Of a stretch of DNA of 64,000 nucleotides, positions 36,304 to 44,438 are shown in pieces. The notes beneath the pieces were generated by a model. The model worked only from the letters and a program-made list of their open reading frames with translations. It ran no database searches and was not told the origin of the DNA. Positions within the stretch are counted from its first letter, which is position 1; every line of letters starts with the position of its first letter. A program made the translations under genes and the position numbers. The stretch is from Bacteroidaceae bacterium (GTDB lineage Bacteria; Bacteroidota; Bacteroidia; Bacteroidales; Bacteroidaceae), in contig JAFXNA010000012.1 in the NCBI GenBank assembly GCA_017529865.1, forward strand, positions 39,555 to 103,554, read 5' to 3'.

Positions 36304-37407
36304 ATGAAAAGAATGTATTTGTTATTACTTGCTCTCTTGCCACTCGGTATGATGGCACAAGATGATGATGGAATAGGGCCGTTTACTGCACCTGTTCATG
36401 CATGGCTTTGGCCGCTATCCGACCTATGTGTCGATTCTGTTAAACAGAGTAAGGACAGGCGGTGGAAAGGCTATCGTGTGTTGGGGTATGAGCATGCCGC
36501 TTTTGGGGTGCTTTTCACTTCTTGTTGGGACGATTTGCGTATTTTGTATTACGATACATTGGCGCATGCGTTGGTGTATAAACAGCAATTAGAAACCACG
36601 ATACGCAATCCGAAGATGACGACACAGATGACAATTCCTGATGGGCACCTCAAGCGGTTAACTCGTCTATGGAGTGGGGCTGTGAGCCGTGCCAAATACC
36701 CAGAAACATCGTGGGTAAAATGCAGAAATGATCAATGGGATTATCTGTACTCTCCTTTGGGAATGTGTCTGGACGGGGAAAATTCAGAATTCTTTTTTCA
36801 TGAGAAATGTGCTTTGCAGGAATGTAGCGAAGGACATGGACGGGTGGAATTCCTCATAGTGTTTACCAAGCAACTGATGGAAGCCGTAATAAGTAACAAG
36901 TCAAGCAGAGTGGATTCATTGATGACGGTAGCAGAGTTTCTTGCTCCAATGTTTGACGGGCTTAATTGTAACAACTATGATCACGAAACCTCGTTCTTTG
37001 TACTCCCTCCAATCATGAAACCGATTGCCCACTTGAAAAACCTTACTGAGGCGCAACGCCATGAATATCTGACAAAAAAGGCAGCGGAGGTTACAGATTG
37101 TTTCTCAAGTGGCTATACACCTGCTCCTCCAGTGGAGTATGAGGTGTCGGATTTGAAGACTTTCAATACGGCTGATTTCATGCCGGAAAGCCGCGAGCAG
37201 AAGGGAAGAAAGTTTTATGAGGTTATCATCCGATATGCACCATCGGCTCAGAAAAGTTGGCCATTTCAAGCTAAGGTGGCCATCTGGGAAGATGATGGAG
37301 AGCCTCTTGGCATTATCTTTGGTAATCATTTCGGACATAATTTCTTCGTTAATCCTTATCATGAGTGGGTCAAGCACAATATCACGCAGCCTATGCCGAT
37401 CCCATAA
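36304..37407 (+). CDS. Secreted X-Y domain fusion protein
   Basis: 367 residues from ATG 36304. An ATG three codons earlier exists, but the start used here matches the conserved leader of the gene at 38163 (TTAGTATG before MxRMYLLLLALLPLG). After the signal peptide (ends MMAQ), residues about 20-225 are domain X, like the 26778 protein. Residues about 235-365 are domain Y with AIWEDDGEPLG, FGNHFG and YHEWVKH. This single-chain fusion links two domains that elsewhere in the locus are separate proteins, which suggests they act together. The next gene starts 16 bp downstream. Confidence 0.75.
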   Translation: MKRMYLLLLALLPLGMMAQDDDGIGPFTAPVHAWLWPLSDLCVDSVKQSKDRRWKGYRVLGYEHAAFGVLFTSCWDDLRILYYDTLAHALVYKQQLETTIRNPKMTTQMTIPDGHLKRLTRLWSGAVSRAKYPETSWVKCRNDQWDYLYSPLGMCLDGENSEFFFHEKCALQECSEGHGRVEFLIVFTKQLMEAVISNKSSRVDSLMTVAEFLAPMFDGLNCNNYDHETSFFVLPPIMKPIAHLKNLTEAQRHEYLTKKAAEVTDCFSSGYTPAPPVEYEVSDLKTFNTADFMPESREQKGRKFYEVIIRYAPSAQKSWPFQAKVAIWEDDGEPLGIIFGNHFGHNFFVNPYHEWVKHNITQPMPIP

Positions 37408-37423
37408 ATAAAACCAGACAGTT

Positions 37424-37978
37424 ATGATGAAACAAATATTGTTTGTCCTAATGGCTTTGCTTAGCATGCCATTGTGTGCACAGGTTGGGTCTGTCACGAA
37501 TCTGAGTAAGACGACAGAGGATGCTCGGAATGAGTATTTGAAGAAAGCCGCTAAGGAGGTGATGATGAATTGCGCTCCAGATTGGTATCGGGAGCCGATG
37601 AGTGTGGAGATATCAGGTGCCAATCGGTTTGATCCAAACATAACTTATCGTGAGTTCATCAATCATCCGAATGTTCAGAAACGAAAAGGTTGCTATTACT
37701 ATAAAGTAACATATTGGTACGATCATTATAAATCTTCCCCCAAACGATTATTTGCATTTTCGGTATCCTTTTGGGAGAATGATGGAGAACCCCTCGGCAT
37801 CGCCTTTGGCAACGATACGGGAATGACATTTGTTGTCCAGACCTATCGCAGTTGGATAAAATCGATACAAGATGGGGAACATAAAGTGACTAAAAAGTAT
37901 TTTGATGAAGATTTGTACGATTTTTTTGCAAAACTATATTCGGGAGAGAAGGATCTTGACCTAAATACAGACAGATAA
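37424..37978 (+). CDS. Secreted protein of unknown family (domain Y alone, copy 3)
   Basis: 184 residues with a signal peptide ending LCAQ. The mature part is domain Y: NEYLKKAAKEV helix, YYYKVTYWYD, SFWENDGEPLG, FGNDTG, YRSWIKS. It follows the X-Y fusion by 16 bp and so looks like a tandem duplicate of the fusion's second half. R1 copy B begins 3 bp after its stop codon. Confidence 0.72.
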   Translation: MMKQILFVLMALLSMPLCAQVGSVTNLSKTTEDARNEYLKKAAKEVMMNCAPDWYREPMSVEISGANRFDPNITYREFINHPNVQKRKGCYYYKVTYWYDHYKSSPKRLFAFSVSFWENDGEPLGIAFGNDTGMTFVVQTYRSWIKSIQDGEHKVTKKYFDEDLYDFFAKLYSGEKDLDLNTDR

Positions 37979-37980
37979 GT

Positions 37981-38050
37981 GAAAAATGCGGTTAAGTGAG
38001 TGCAGAGTCAAACTCGCTTGAACTATGCCGAGCGTTAGCATTTTGCACGA
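37981..38050 (+). repeat. R1 element copy B
   Basis: GAAAAATGCGGTTAAGTGAG to TAGCATTTTGCACGA. Short form lacking the internal CTTCGACGTGAGCTC block. Starts 3 bp after the stop codon of the Y gene and is followed at once by copy C. Confidence 0.8.
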
Positions 38051-38053
38051 AAT

Positions 38054-38130
38054 GAAAAATGCGATTAAGCCGAACATAATGTCAAGCTTGTTTGAACATT
38101 ATTGAGGCGTAGCATTTTGCGCGAAGCGAA
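38054..38130 (+). repeat. R1 element copy C
   Basis: GAAAAATGCGATTAAGCC to GTAGCATTTTGCGCGAAGC. Its centre forms a longer palindrome (ATAATGT...ACATTAT around CAAGCTTGTTTG) than other copies. Tandem with copy B and upstream of the TonB-domain gene. Confidence 0.8.
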
Positions 38131-38162
38131 TTAAATGTTATCAACATCAAATTCAGATTAGT

Positions 38163-38744
38163 ATGAATAGAATGTATTTATTATTGCTCGCTCTCCTTCC
38201 ACTTGGTATAATGGCACAAGACACTATTGATTGCGTGTGTATCCTTGAAATTGATAGTATTGCCCCTGATAATATTATACAGGATGGGGATAGTTTAGGT
38301 TGTATAGAACCTGAGTGGATTGAGTTTGATGATCCAAATGTTGCTGATAAAGAGGGTGAGAGGCCCAGACTTGGTCCCGTAATAGTGCTTGTAGAAACTC
38401 CTGATGAGCCTTTAGTCAATGAGGATGATGTCTTTCAGGTTGTGCAAGAGATGCCCGAGTTCCCTGGAGGTATGGAAAAATTATTAGAATACGAAGACAA
38501 GAAGATAAAGTATCCAGCCAAAGCTCGGAAAGAGGGAATAGAGGGTAGGGTGATTGTAGAATTCATCGTTGAAAAGGACGGTTCCATTAGTGGCCCAAAG
38601 GTTATTCTCTCGTTGACCCCCAAGTGTGATGCAGAAGCCTTACGAGTCGTCAAGTCAATGCCCAAGTGGAAACCAGGCAAGCAGAATGGAAAGATTGTCC
38701 GTGTGAAATATACTCTCCCTGTCCGATTCAAATTGAAGAAGTAA
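38163..38744 (+). CDS. Secreted protein with TonB C-terminal domain
   Basis: 193 residues. The signal peptide (ends IMAQ) is nearly identical to that of the X-Y fusion gene although the mature proteins are unrelated. An acidic stretch (about 20-95) precedes a TonB C-terminal domain: EMPEFPGGMEKLL, then IKYPAKARKEGIEGRVIVEF, ending VKYTLPVRFKLKK. Without a membrane anchor it cannot transduce energy in the usual way; soluble TonB-C proteins in Bacteroidetes are common but of uncertain role. It closes the secreted locus. Confidence 0.85.
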   Translation: MNRMYLLLLALLPLGIMAQDTIDCVCILEIDSIAPDNIIQDGDSLGCIEPEWIEFDDPNVADKEGERPRLGPVIVLVETPDEPLVNEDDVFQVVQEMPEFPGGMEKLLEYEDKKIKYPAKARKEGIEGRVIVEFIVEKDGSISGPKVILSLTPKCDAEALRVVKSMPKWKPGKQNGKIVRVKYTLPVRFKLKK

Positions 38745-38826
38745 AACAATGTTATAAAAAGCTTCTTGTTGTTGCTAACTCGACTTTACAAAATCTCTCG
38801 TTAAGAGAGCCGTTAGCACAGAGGGA

Positions 38827-38892
38827 GTGAGATTACGTTTCTCGGGTCGTGAAATTACGTTTCACTGCCCGAGATGTTACGTTTCGTCATTT
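38827..38892 (+). repeat. Three 22-bp direct repeats with embedded hairpin upstream of ndk
   Basis: Units at 38827, 38849 and 38871 share GTGARATTACGTTTC at an exact 22-bp step, about two helical turns. The middle unit lies inside an inverted repeat: TCGGG and GTGAAA (38842-38854) pair with TTTCAC and CCCGA (38860-38872). A further stem, TGCTAAC with GTTAGCA, lies just upstream (38772-38818). The whole 38745-38950 gap has no gene. Confidence 0.7.
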
Positions 38893-38956
38893 ATTGCCCT
38901 CAAAGTCGTTAATTGTGCTAAGGAATGCTAATAAATCAAAAAAAAGGAGGCAGATA

Positions 38957-38987
38957 TTTGGCTGTTCCAAAAAAAAGTTGTAATTTT
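38957..38987 (+). promoter_or_regulatory. ndk promoter
   Basis: TTG at 38957-38959, 20 nt, TAATTTTG at 38980-38987. The start is near 38994, giving a leader of about 180 nt that contains a 16-codon ORF and R1 copy D. Confidence 0.75.
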
Positions 38988-39010
38988 GCAGCGTTTTATG
39001 GCGTATAGTC

Positions 39011-39061
39011 ATGAAAGGATTAAAGAAGTTAGCGAACGTAGCGAAAAATGCGATTAAGTGA
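39011..39061 (+). CDS. Possible 16-residue leader peptide in the ndk leader
   Basis: ATG 39011 to TGA 39059-39061 encodes MKGLKKLANVAKNAIK, a small cationic amphipathic peptide. Its last five codons and stop belong to R1 copy D. It may be a chance ORF; the only support is its location at the start of the predicted transcript. Confidence 0.25.
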   Translation: MKGLKKLANVAKNAIK

Positions 39062-39146
39062 GTGCAGCCTTCGACGTGAGCTCAGACCGAACGTAGTCAA
39101 GCTTGCTTGAACTATGCCGAGCGGTAGCATTTTGCGCGAAGCGAAA
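39042..39146 (+). repeat. R1 element copy D (long form)
   Basis: GCGAAAAATGCGATTAAGTG to TAGCATTTTGCGCGAAGCG, 105 bp. It includes the internal CTTCGACGTGAGCTCAGACC block also found at 52685 and 53278, and the palindrome AGTCAAGC/GCTTGAACT. It lies in the ndk 5' leader. Confidence 0.85.
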
Positions 39147-39175
39147 ACTTCAAGTAAAAAAGTCAAAATAGAATA

Positions 39176-39637
39176 ATGGAGAAAACGCTTGTAATACTGA
39201 AGCCGAGTGCTGTGCAAAGAGCCATTGTGGGTGAGGTGACAGCCCGTTTCGAACGGAAGGGACTGCGACTCTGCGGAATGAAAATGATGCAACTTACAGA
39301 TGAGTTGCTCGATAAACACTATGCACACTTGGCATCGAAACCATTCTTCCAGCGCATCAAGAACTCAATGATGGCAGCACCAGTGGTTTGTTGCTGCTAC
39401 GAGGGAGTAGACGCTGTAGAGACGGTGAGAACCATGACGGGCAGTACAAACGGTAGAAAAGCAGCACCTGGCACCATCCGTGGTGACTTCGGTATGAGCT
39501 TCCAAGAGAATATCATCCACACATCAGACTCTCCTGAGAATGCTGTGGCAGAAATCAACCGATTCTTCAATGCAGACGAGATATTCGACTACAAGCAGTC
39601 GACATTCCAGTTCCTGTATGCTAATGATGAATATTAA
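39176..39637 (+). CDS. ndk: Nucleoside diphosphate kinase
   Basis: 153 residues. The N-terminus (TLVILKPSAVQR) and the active-site segment NIIHTSDSP with phosphorylated His115 are clear; R87/R102-type binding residues lie in the expected region. It interconverts nucleoside di- and triphosphates in the cytoplasm. It has its own promoter with a long structured leader. The following M23 gene starts 11 bp downstream and may be co-transcribed. Confidence 0.97.
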   Translation: MEKTLVILKPSAVQRAIVGEVTARFERKGLRLCGMKMMQLTDELLDKHYAHLASKPFFQRIKNSMMAAPVVCCCYEGVDAVETVRTMTGSTNGRKAAPGTIRGDFGMSFQENIIHTSDSPENAVAEINRFFNADEIFDYKQSTFQFLYANDEY

Positions 39638-39648
39638 ACTAAGCAATA

Positions 39649-40647
39649 ATGATACGATTACTAAAAACAATTACATTGGTCGCTCTGACAGCAGTATCTA
39701 CAGCAGTATCTGCTCAGGATCTGTTGGCTAACAAAGCACCATCAGACCGAACCCTGAAAGACCTAAAAACAATCAAAATCAACAATACCCCAGCATTCGT
39801 CGACTTGCATAATCCTGCAGGCGAGATTTATACGACCTGGGACCATACCTCAGCACTGATTGCTCCTGGCGTCATGCCTCCAAACTTCAAGGTAGACCTT
39901 CGTGGATTCGCTATGCCGACTCCAAGCCGTAAGATCACTTCGAAATTCGGACCTCGTTGGGGCCGTCAGCACAAGGGACTGGACATCAAGGTATATATCG
40001 GCGACACCATCTATGCTGCATTCGACGGTAAGGTGCGTATCGTGAAGTACAATGCAGGCGGTTGGGGATATTACGTAGTACTGCGTCACCCTAACGGACT
40101 GGAGACGCTCTACGGACACCTGAGCAAGCAACTGGTGAAGGAAGACGAAATCGTTCGTGCAGGACAGCCAATCGGCCTTGGTGGTAACTCGGGTGCTAGC
40201 ACAGGTTCGCACCTCCATTTCGAAACCCGACTCTTAGGAACAGCCATCAATCCTGCTTTGATGTTCGATTTCGAGGCACAGGACGTCACAGGCGACTACT
40301 ATGTAGTGAATTCGGGTAAAATTCAGAACGCAAAGAATACGGTTGTAGCGACAGCTCCTAAAGAAGAGGAAACGGCTCCAGTATCGCAGAATATTGTGAT
40401 TCAACTTCCAGCAGCTACACCAAAGGCACCGGCGATTGCTCCTGCAGCAACAGAGACACAGGCTCCAGCTACTCCTAAGCAGCCAGAGAGCAAGACTCCA
40501 AAGGAGTTGACTTACGTGGTGAAGAAAGGCGATACCCCATATAGCATCGCGAAGAATCATGGTATCTCGCTCGATCAGCTTTACAAACTCAATGGCCTGA
40601 AACCAGGCGCCAATATCAAGGCTGGGCAGGTACTGAAGTGCTCGTAA
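39649..40647 (+). CDS. Exported M23 peptidase with C-terminal LysM domain
   Basis: 332 residues, signal peptide ending VSAQ. The LytM/M23 domain (about 85-215) has the zinc ligands H108 and D112 (QHKGLD) and HLH (H188-H190), plus H157 (YGHLS). A Pro/Thr/Ala-rich linker leads to a LysM domain (about 287-331: VVKKGDTPYSIAKNHG). It should cleave or regulate cleavage of peptidoglycan cross-links in the periplasm. All ligands are present, so activity is likely, unlike degenerate EnvC types. Confidence 0.93.
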   Translation: MIRLLKTITLVALTAVSTAVSAQDLLANKAPSDRTLKDLKTIKINNTPAFVDLHNPAGEIYTTWDHTSALIAPGVMPPNFKVDLRGFAMPTPSRKITSKFGPRWGRQHKGLDIKVYIGDTIYAAFDGKVRIVKYNAGGWGYYVVLRHPNGLETLYGHLSKQLVKEDEIVRAGQPIGLGGNSGASTGSHLHFETRLLGTAINPALMFDFEAQDVTGDYYVVNSGKIQNAKNTVVATAPKEEETAPVSQNIVIQLPAATPKAPAIAPAATETQAPATPKQPESKTPKELTYVVKKGDTPYSIAKNHGISLDQLYKLNGLKPGANIKAGQVLKCS

Positions 40648-40650
40648 GGC

Positions 40651-40714
40651 TTCTTCCCTGCTCTCTCTTACCCCTCTCTTTTCCCCCTCAGGTTAGGGTG
40701 GTAAGAGAGGGGTT
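40651..40714. repeat. R3-related pyrimidine/purine palindrome after the M23 gene
   Basis: CTCTCTTACCCCTCTC, a C-rich middle, and GGTAAGAGAGGGGTT form a long stem. It shares the CCCCCTC/GAGGGG style of the R3 family and may act as terminator of the ndk-M23 transcript. A weak R2-like tract follows to 40754. Confidence 0.55.
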
Positions 40715-40754
40715 AATAAATAGTCAATAGTTAAATTGTCAAATAGTAAATGTG

Positions 40755-41297
40755 ATGGTGGAAACGCAAGAACAGTTCAAACAAGAGATGGCGAAATGTC
40801 GTGAGGTGTTTGCCAACAAGTTGTACGACTATGGTGCATCGTGGCGAATACTGCGTCCTTCCTCAGTGACTGATCAGATACTTATCAAGGCCAAACGAAT
40901 CAGAAGTCTGGAAGTGAAGGGTGTCTCGTTTGTGGGTGAGGGCATCTATCCTGAGTTTCAGGCCATCGTCAACTATGGTATCGTGGGACTCATCCAGCTC
41001 GAATTAGGTTATGCCGATGTAGTGGATATGACTGCCGACGATGCAATGAAACTGTACGACAGATTTGCGCAGCAGGCACTCGAACTGATGCTCAAGAAAA
41101 ACCACGACTACGATGAGGCTTGGCGCTCGATGCGAGTCAGCTCGTACACCGACCTGATTCTGCAGAAGCTCAACCGCACGAAAGAGATTGAGGGACACGA
41201 CGGGCAGACATTGGTGTCGGAAGGCATTGATGCCAACTATCTCGATATGATCAACTACTCGGTGTTCGGACTCATCAAACTCGATTTTGGCGAATGA
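40755..41297 (+). CDS. DUF1599 family protein with internal duplication
   Basis: 180 residues from ATG 40755 (a GTG one codon earlier is less likely). Two homologous halves each contain a NKLYDYGASW/KNHDYDEAWR segment, a RI(R)SL/LNRTKEI segment and a D-x-x-NYGIVGL / INYSVFGL end. DUF1599 has been linked to nucleotide modification in some phages, but the role of the chromosomal form is unknown. It overlaps the next gene by 4 bp (ATGA), a conserved arrangement with the BT_3928-family gene and tpiA. Confidence 0.85.
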   Translation: MVETQEQFKQEMAKCREVFANKLYDYGASWRILRPSSVTDQILIKAKRIRSLEVKGVSFVGEGIYPEFQAIVNYGIVGLIQLELGYADVVDMTADDAMKLYDRFAQQALELMLKKNHDYDEAWRSMRVSSYTDLILQKLNRTKEIEGHDGQTLVSEGIDANYLDMINYSVFGLIKLDFGE

Positions 41298-42454
41298 GCA
41301 GAGATGCCTTGCATATCGTGCTGAAGATAGTGGTGAACATCTGCCGCTTCTTGCTGGCTGCCACTTTCCTCTTTTCCGGTTTCGTCAAGGCCAACGACCC
41401 GTTGGGTATGGTCTACAAACTGGAGGACTATTTCAGCGCGTGGGGCATCACAAGCGTACCTGAGTTGTTCACCCTCCTGATGGCAATGGGTATTGCACTC
41501 TTCGAGTTTGTGTTGGGTGTGTATCTGTTCTTCGGGATGCGCAGAAAATGGGTGTCGCGTATCACACTGGTCTTCATGACCATGATGACCCTGCTGACCG
41601 TCTATATTGCAATTGCCAATCCGGTGAGCGACTGTGGCTGTTTCGGCGATGCCATCATCCTGACGAACATACAGACGCTGCTGAAGAATATCGTGTTGCT
41701 GGGCGCAGCAATCGTGGTGTTCCGCTGGTATCGACTCCAGCCACACCTTATCAGTACAAGCGTGTATTGGATTGTGTCCACGTTGTTCACGTTGGGTCTG
41801 CTGGCTTATATGATGTATTGCATTTATGCCCTGCCGGTTATCGACTTCCGTCCTTACAAGGTCGGTACAGACCTGCGTACGATGGTAGAAGTGCCCGAAG
41901 ATCAGCGCCCACAGTTCGAGGTGACTATCATCTATGAGAAGGACGGCAAGACGTTGGAACTCAGCATCGACGATGATGACCCAGATTCCACATGGACCTA
42001 CGTAGAGACCCGCAGAAAGCAAATCAGTAGGGCAAGTCAGCACATCATCAACGACTTCTACATTGAATATGGAGACGAAGAAGTGACAGGCGACATCTTG
42101 GCCTATGAAGGCAGCACGCTGTTGCTTTGTGCACCCGACCTGCAGACAGCCGATGAGAGCATCATGGACAAGATTAACGACCTCTACGACTATGCACAGG
42201 CAAACGACATCATGTACTATTGCCTGACTGCATCCGACGAGGCAACACGCAGCCGGTGGGCCGACTACACAGGCGCAGAATACCTCTGCCTGACAGCCGA
42301 CGACCGTACGCTGAAGACGATGGTACGCTCCAATCCAGGACTCATCCTCCTGCACGATGGGCGAATCATCAAGAAGTGGAGCCACTGGAACTTCCCAGCC
42401 CAGGAAGAAATCCAAGGACTCATTAGTCCATTGGCCTCAAAGGCCGCCCATTAA
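41294..42454 (+). CDS. BT_3928 family membrane protein (DoxX/MauE-like N-terminus)
   Basis: 386 residues. Four transmembrane helices in the first ~150 residues resemble DoxX/MauE ([18 protein letters not shown]) with a DCGCFGDAI motif like that of MauE-type redox proteins. A fifth helix (about 155-178) leads to a soluble domain of about 200 residues that may be thioredoxin-like, based on the late segment ending [13 protein letters not shown]. It may handle disulfides or quinones in the envelope. It overlaps the DUF1599 gene by 4 bp and is followed by tpiA after 52 bp. Confidence 0.82.
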   Translation: MSRDALHIVLKIVVNICRFLLAATFLFSGFVKANDPLGMVYKLEDYFSAWGITSVPELFTLLMAMGIALFEFVLGVYLFFGMRRKWVSRITLVFMTMMTLLTVYIAIANPVSDCGCFGDAIILTNIQTLLKNIVLLGAAIVVFRWYRLQPHLISTSVYWIVSTLFTLGLLAYMMYCIYALPVIDFRPYKVGTDLRTMVEVPEDQRPQFEVTIIYEKDGKTLELSIDDDDPDSTWTYVETRRKQISRASQHIINDFYIEYGDEEVTGDILAYEGSTLLLCAPDLQTADESIMDKINDLYDYAQANDIMYYCLTASDEATRSRWADYTGAEYLCLTADDRTLKTMVRSNPGLILLHDGRIIKKWSHWNFPAQEEIQGLISPLASKAAH

Positions 42455-42506
42455 CCCCAAAAGACTCATAATATCAACCCTAATAATAAAAAACAAAGAA
42501 CAAACA

Positions 42507-43265
42507 ATGAGAAAGAAAATTGTAGCAGGTAACTGGAAAATGAATAAGAACCTGCAAGAAGGAGTTGCTCTCGCAACTGAGTTGAACGAAGTATTGGCAG
42601 CTGAGAAGCCAAACTGTGACGTAGTCATCTGTACACCATTCATCCACTTGGCAACTGTATCTGGTATCATCAATCACAGCGTGATTGGTCTGGGTGCTGA
42701 GAACTGTGCCGACAAGGCATCGGGTGCTTACACAGGTGAGGTAAGCGCTGAGATGGTGAAGTCTACAGGTGCTGAATATGTCATCCTGGGTCACTCAGAG
42801 CGTCGTGAGTACTACAACGAAACTCCTGCTATCCTGAAGGAGAAGGTTGACCTCGCACTCGCAAACGGTCTGAAAGTAATCTTCTGTATCGGTGAAAGTC
42901 TGGCACAGCGCGAAGCTAACGAGCAGAATGCAGTGGTAAAGGCAGAACTCGAAGGAAGTGTATTCCACCTCTCTCCAGCTGAATTCGCCAATATCGTCAT
43001 TGCTTACGAGCCAATTTGGGCTATCGGTACAGGCAAGACTGCAACAGCCGACCAGGCAGAAGAAATCCACGCATACATTCGCAGCATCATCGCTGAGAAG
43101 TATGGCAACGAAGTAGCTGAGAACACCTCTATCCTTTATGGTGGTTCTTGCAAGGCTTCTAACGCTCCTGAACTCTTCGCTAAGAAGGATATCGACGGAG
43201 GTCTGATTGGTGGTGCATCACTCAAGACTCCTGATTTCAAAGGTATTATCGACGCTTGGAAATAA
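42507..43265 (+). CDS. tpiA: Triosephosphate isomerase
   Basis: 252 residues from ATG 42507; the frame is open 50 codons further upstream but overlaps the previous gene. Active-site residues N9 and K11 (GNWKMN), H96 (GHSERR) and E168 ([11 protein letters not shown]) are present, as is the C-terminal phosphate loop ([13 protein letters not shown]). It interconverts dihydroxyacetone phosphate and glyceraldehyde 3-phosphate in glycolysis. Confidence 0.98.
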   Translation: MRKKIVAGNWKMNKNLQEGVALATELNEVLAAEKPNCDVVICTPFIHLATVSGIINHSVIGLGAENCADKASGAYTGEVSAEMVKSTGAEYVILGHSERREYYNETPAILKEKVDLALANGLKVIFCIGESLAQREANEQNAVVKAELEGSVFHLSPAEFANIVIAYEPIWAIGTGKTATADQAEEIHAYIRSIIAEKYGNEVAENTSILYGGSCKASNAPELFAKKDIDGGLIGGASLKTPDFKGIIDAWK

Positions 43266-43266
43266 C

Positions 43267-43809
43267 ATGAGATTCTTATCATGCTTCGTTTTGGTCTTCA
43301 TGGTGGCTTCGGTGACCATGAAGGCACAAACGTTCACTTCGAAGGTTGAGGCAGAAGTGGAAGGGCAAGGTGTGTTCGAAATCGAACAAGACCCACGCCT
43401 CACAGCCATCGTCAATGGCGAAGAGGTGGTACCCAGCTCACTTGCTACCACTTCGAAAGTGGCAACCATCACCACAGAAAACAAGGTGCGTCAAGATGCT
43501 GACGACCTGCGAGGTAAGGCGGCAGGTATGCACCAGAAGGTGCGTGGCTATCGTGTGCAGGTCTATTTCGGTAGCAATCAGCGTGCCGACCAGACACAGG
43601 CACAGCGCATCGGTACACGAGTGATGGGTATGTTCCCTGAACTCCGTGCCTACACCTCGTTCATATCGCCTCACTGGATTTGCCGAGTAGGCGATTTCAC
43701 CACCCATGAAGATGCATCGGCCTATATGCATAAAATCAAGGCCAGAGGTATCTCCGAGGCAATGGTGGTAAAGAGCGAGATTTATGTCACAGCCGACCAA
43801 CTCAAGTAA
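43267..43809 (+). CDS. Exported SPOR-domain protein
   Basis: 180 residues from ATG 43267, one base after the tpiA stop; longer upstream starts run into tpiA. A signal peptide ends at MKAQ. The C-terminal ~75 residues are a SPOR domain (YRVQVYFGSNQRAD, then ICRVGDFTTHEDA), which binds denuded peptidoglycan, often at division sites. Placement between tpiA and folE is a recurrent Bacteroidetes order. Confidence 0.88.
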   Translation: MRFLSCFVLVFMVASVTMKAQTFTSKVEAEVEGQGVFEIEQDPRLTAIVNGEEVVPSSLATTSKVATITTENKVRQDADDLRGKAAGMHQKVRGYRVQVYFGSNQRADQTQAQRIGTRVMGMFPELRAYTSFISPHWICRVGDFTTHEDASAYMHKIKARGISEAMVVKSEIYVTADQLK

Positions 43810-43833
43810 CAACCAATCATTTTTACGCTCGAC

Positions 43834-44415
43834 ATGTACAGACTATCATTCGACGACAAGCAGAAAGAGATTGACGAACTGAAAGCGTGTATCACCAAAA
43901 CCCTTGAGGTGGTAGGCGAGGACACCCAGCGCGAGGGACTGTTAATGACACCCGAACGTGTGGCGAAATGTATCCTGACTTTTACCAGTGGGTACGAACA
44001 GGACCCTGTCGAGGTGTTGCGGTCAGCCAAGTTTCAGGAATCTTACGCTCAGCCTGTCATCGTGAAAGGTGTGGAATTCTATTCACTGTGCGAACACCAC
44101 ATGTTGCCCTTCTTCGGAAAGGTACACGTAGCCTATATCCCCAATGGCAGTATCGTGGGACTGAGCAAGATACCCCGCGCCATCGACATCCTCTCCCATC
44201 GTCTGCAAGTGCAGGAACGGTTCACGCGTGAGCTGTGCCAGTGTATTCAGGATGCACTCCAGCCACAGGGAGTGATGGTGATGGTAGAGGCCCAGCACAT
44301 GTGCATGCAGATGCGAGGTGTAGAGAAACAAGGGGCGGTTACAGTCACCACCTCCTACACAGGAGCCTACGAGGACGAAAGCCTGCGCCAGGAGTTCTTC
44401 CAGTCGGTTAAATAA
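43834..44415 (+). CDS. folE: GTP cyclohydrolase I
   Basis: 193 residues. The zinc and catalytic set is complete: C86, H88, H89 ([12 protein letters not shown]) and C157 (QHMCMQMRG), plus H155. It converts GTP to dihydroneopterin triphosphate, the first step of folate synthesis. It belongs to the tpiA-SPOR-folE-dnaG run, 24 bp after the SPOR gene and 23 bp before dnaG. Confidence 0.97.
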   Translation: MYRLSFDDKQKEIDELKACITKTLEVVGEDTQREGLLMTPERVAKCILTFTSGYEQDPVEVLRSAKFQESYAQPVIVKGVEFYSLCEHHMLPFFGKVHVAYIPNGSIVGLSKIPRAIDILSHRLQVQERFTRELCQCIQDALQPQGVMVMVEAQHMCMQMRGVEKQGAVTVTTSYTGAYEDESLRQEFFQSVK

Positions 44416-44438
44416 CCTCACAACCTCATAACTTCACT

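Noticed and set aside
25403..38744. Polysaccharide utilisation locus
   Set aside because: No SusC/SusD pair, no glycoside hydrolase and no regulator of that type lies within the locus.
38827..38892. Replication iterons
   Set aside because: Three short units upstream of ndk with no Rep gene; a regulatory site is simpler.
41255..42415. A 386-codon open frame antisense to the BT_3928-family gene
   Set aside because: It lies fully opposite a recognised gene, is Cys/His-rich in a low-complexity way, and matches no family; it is a shadow frame.
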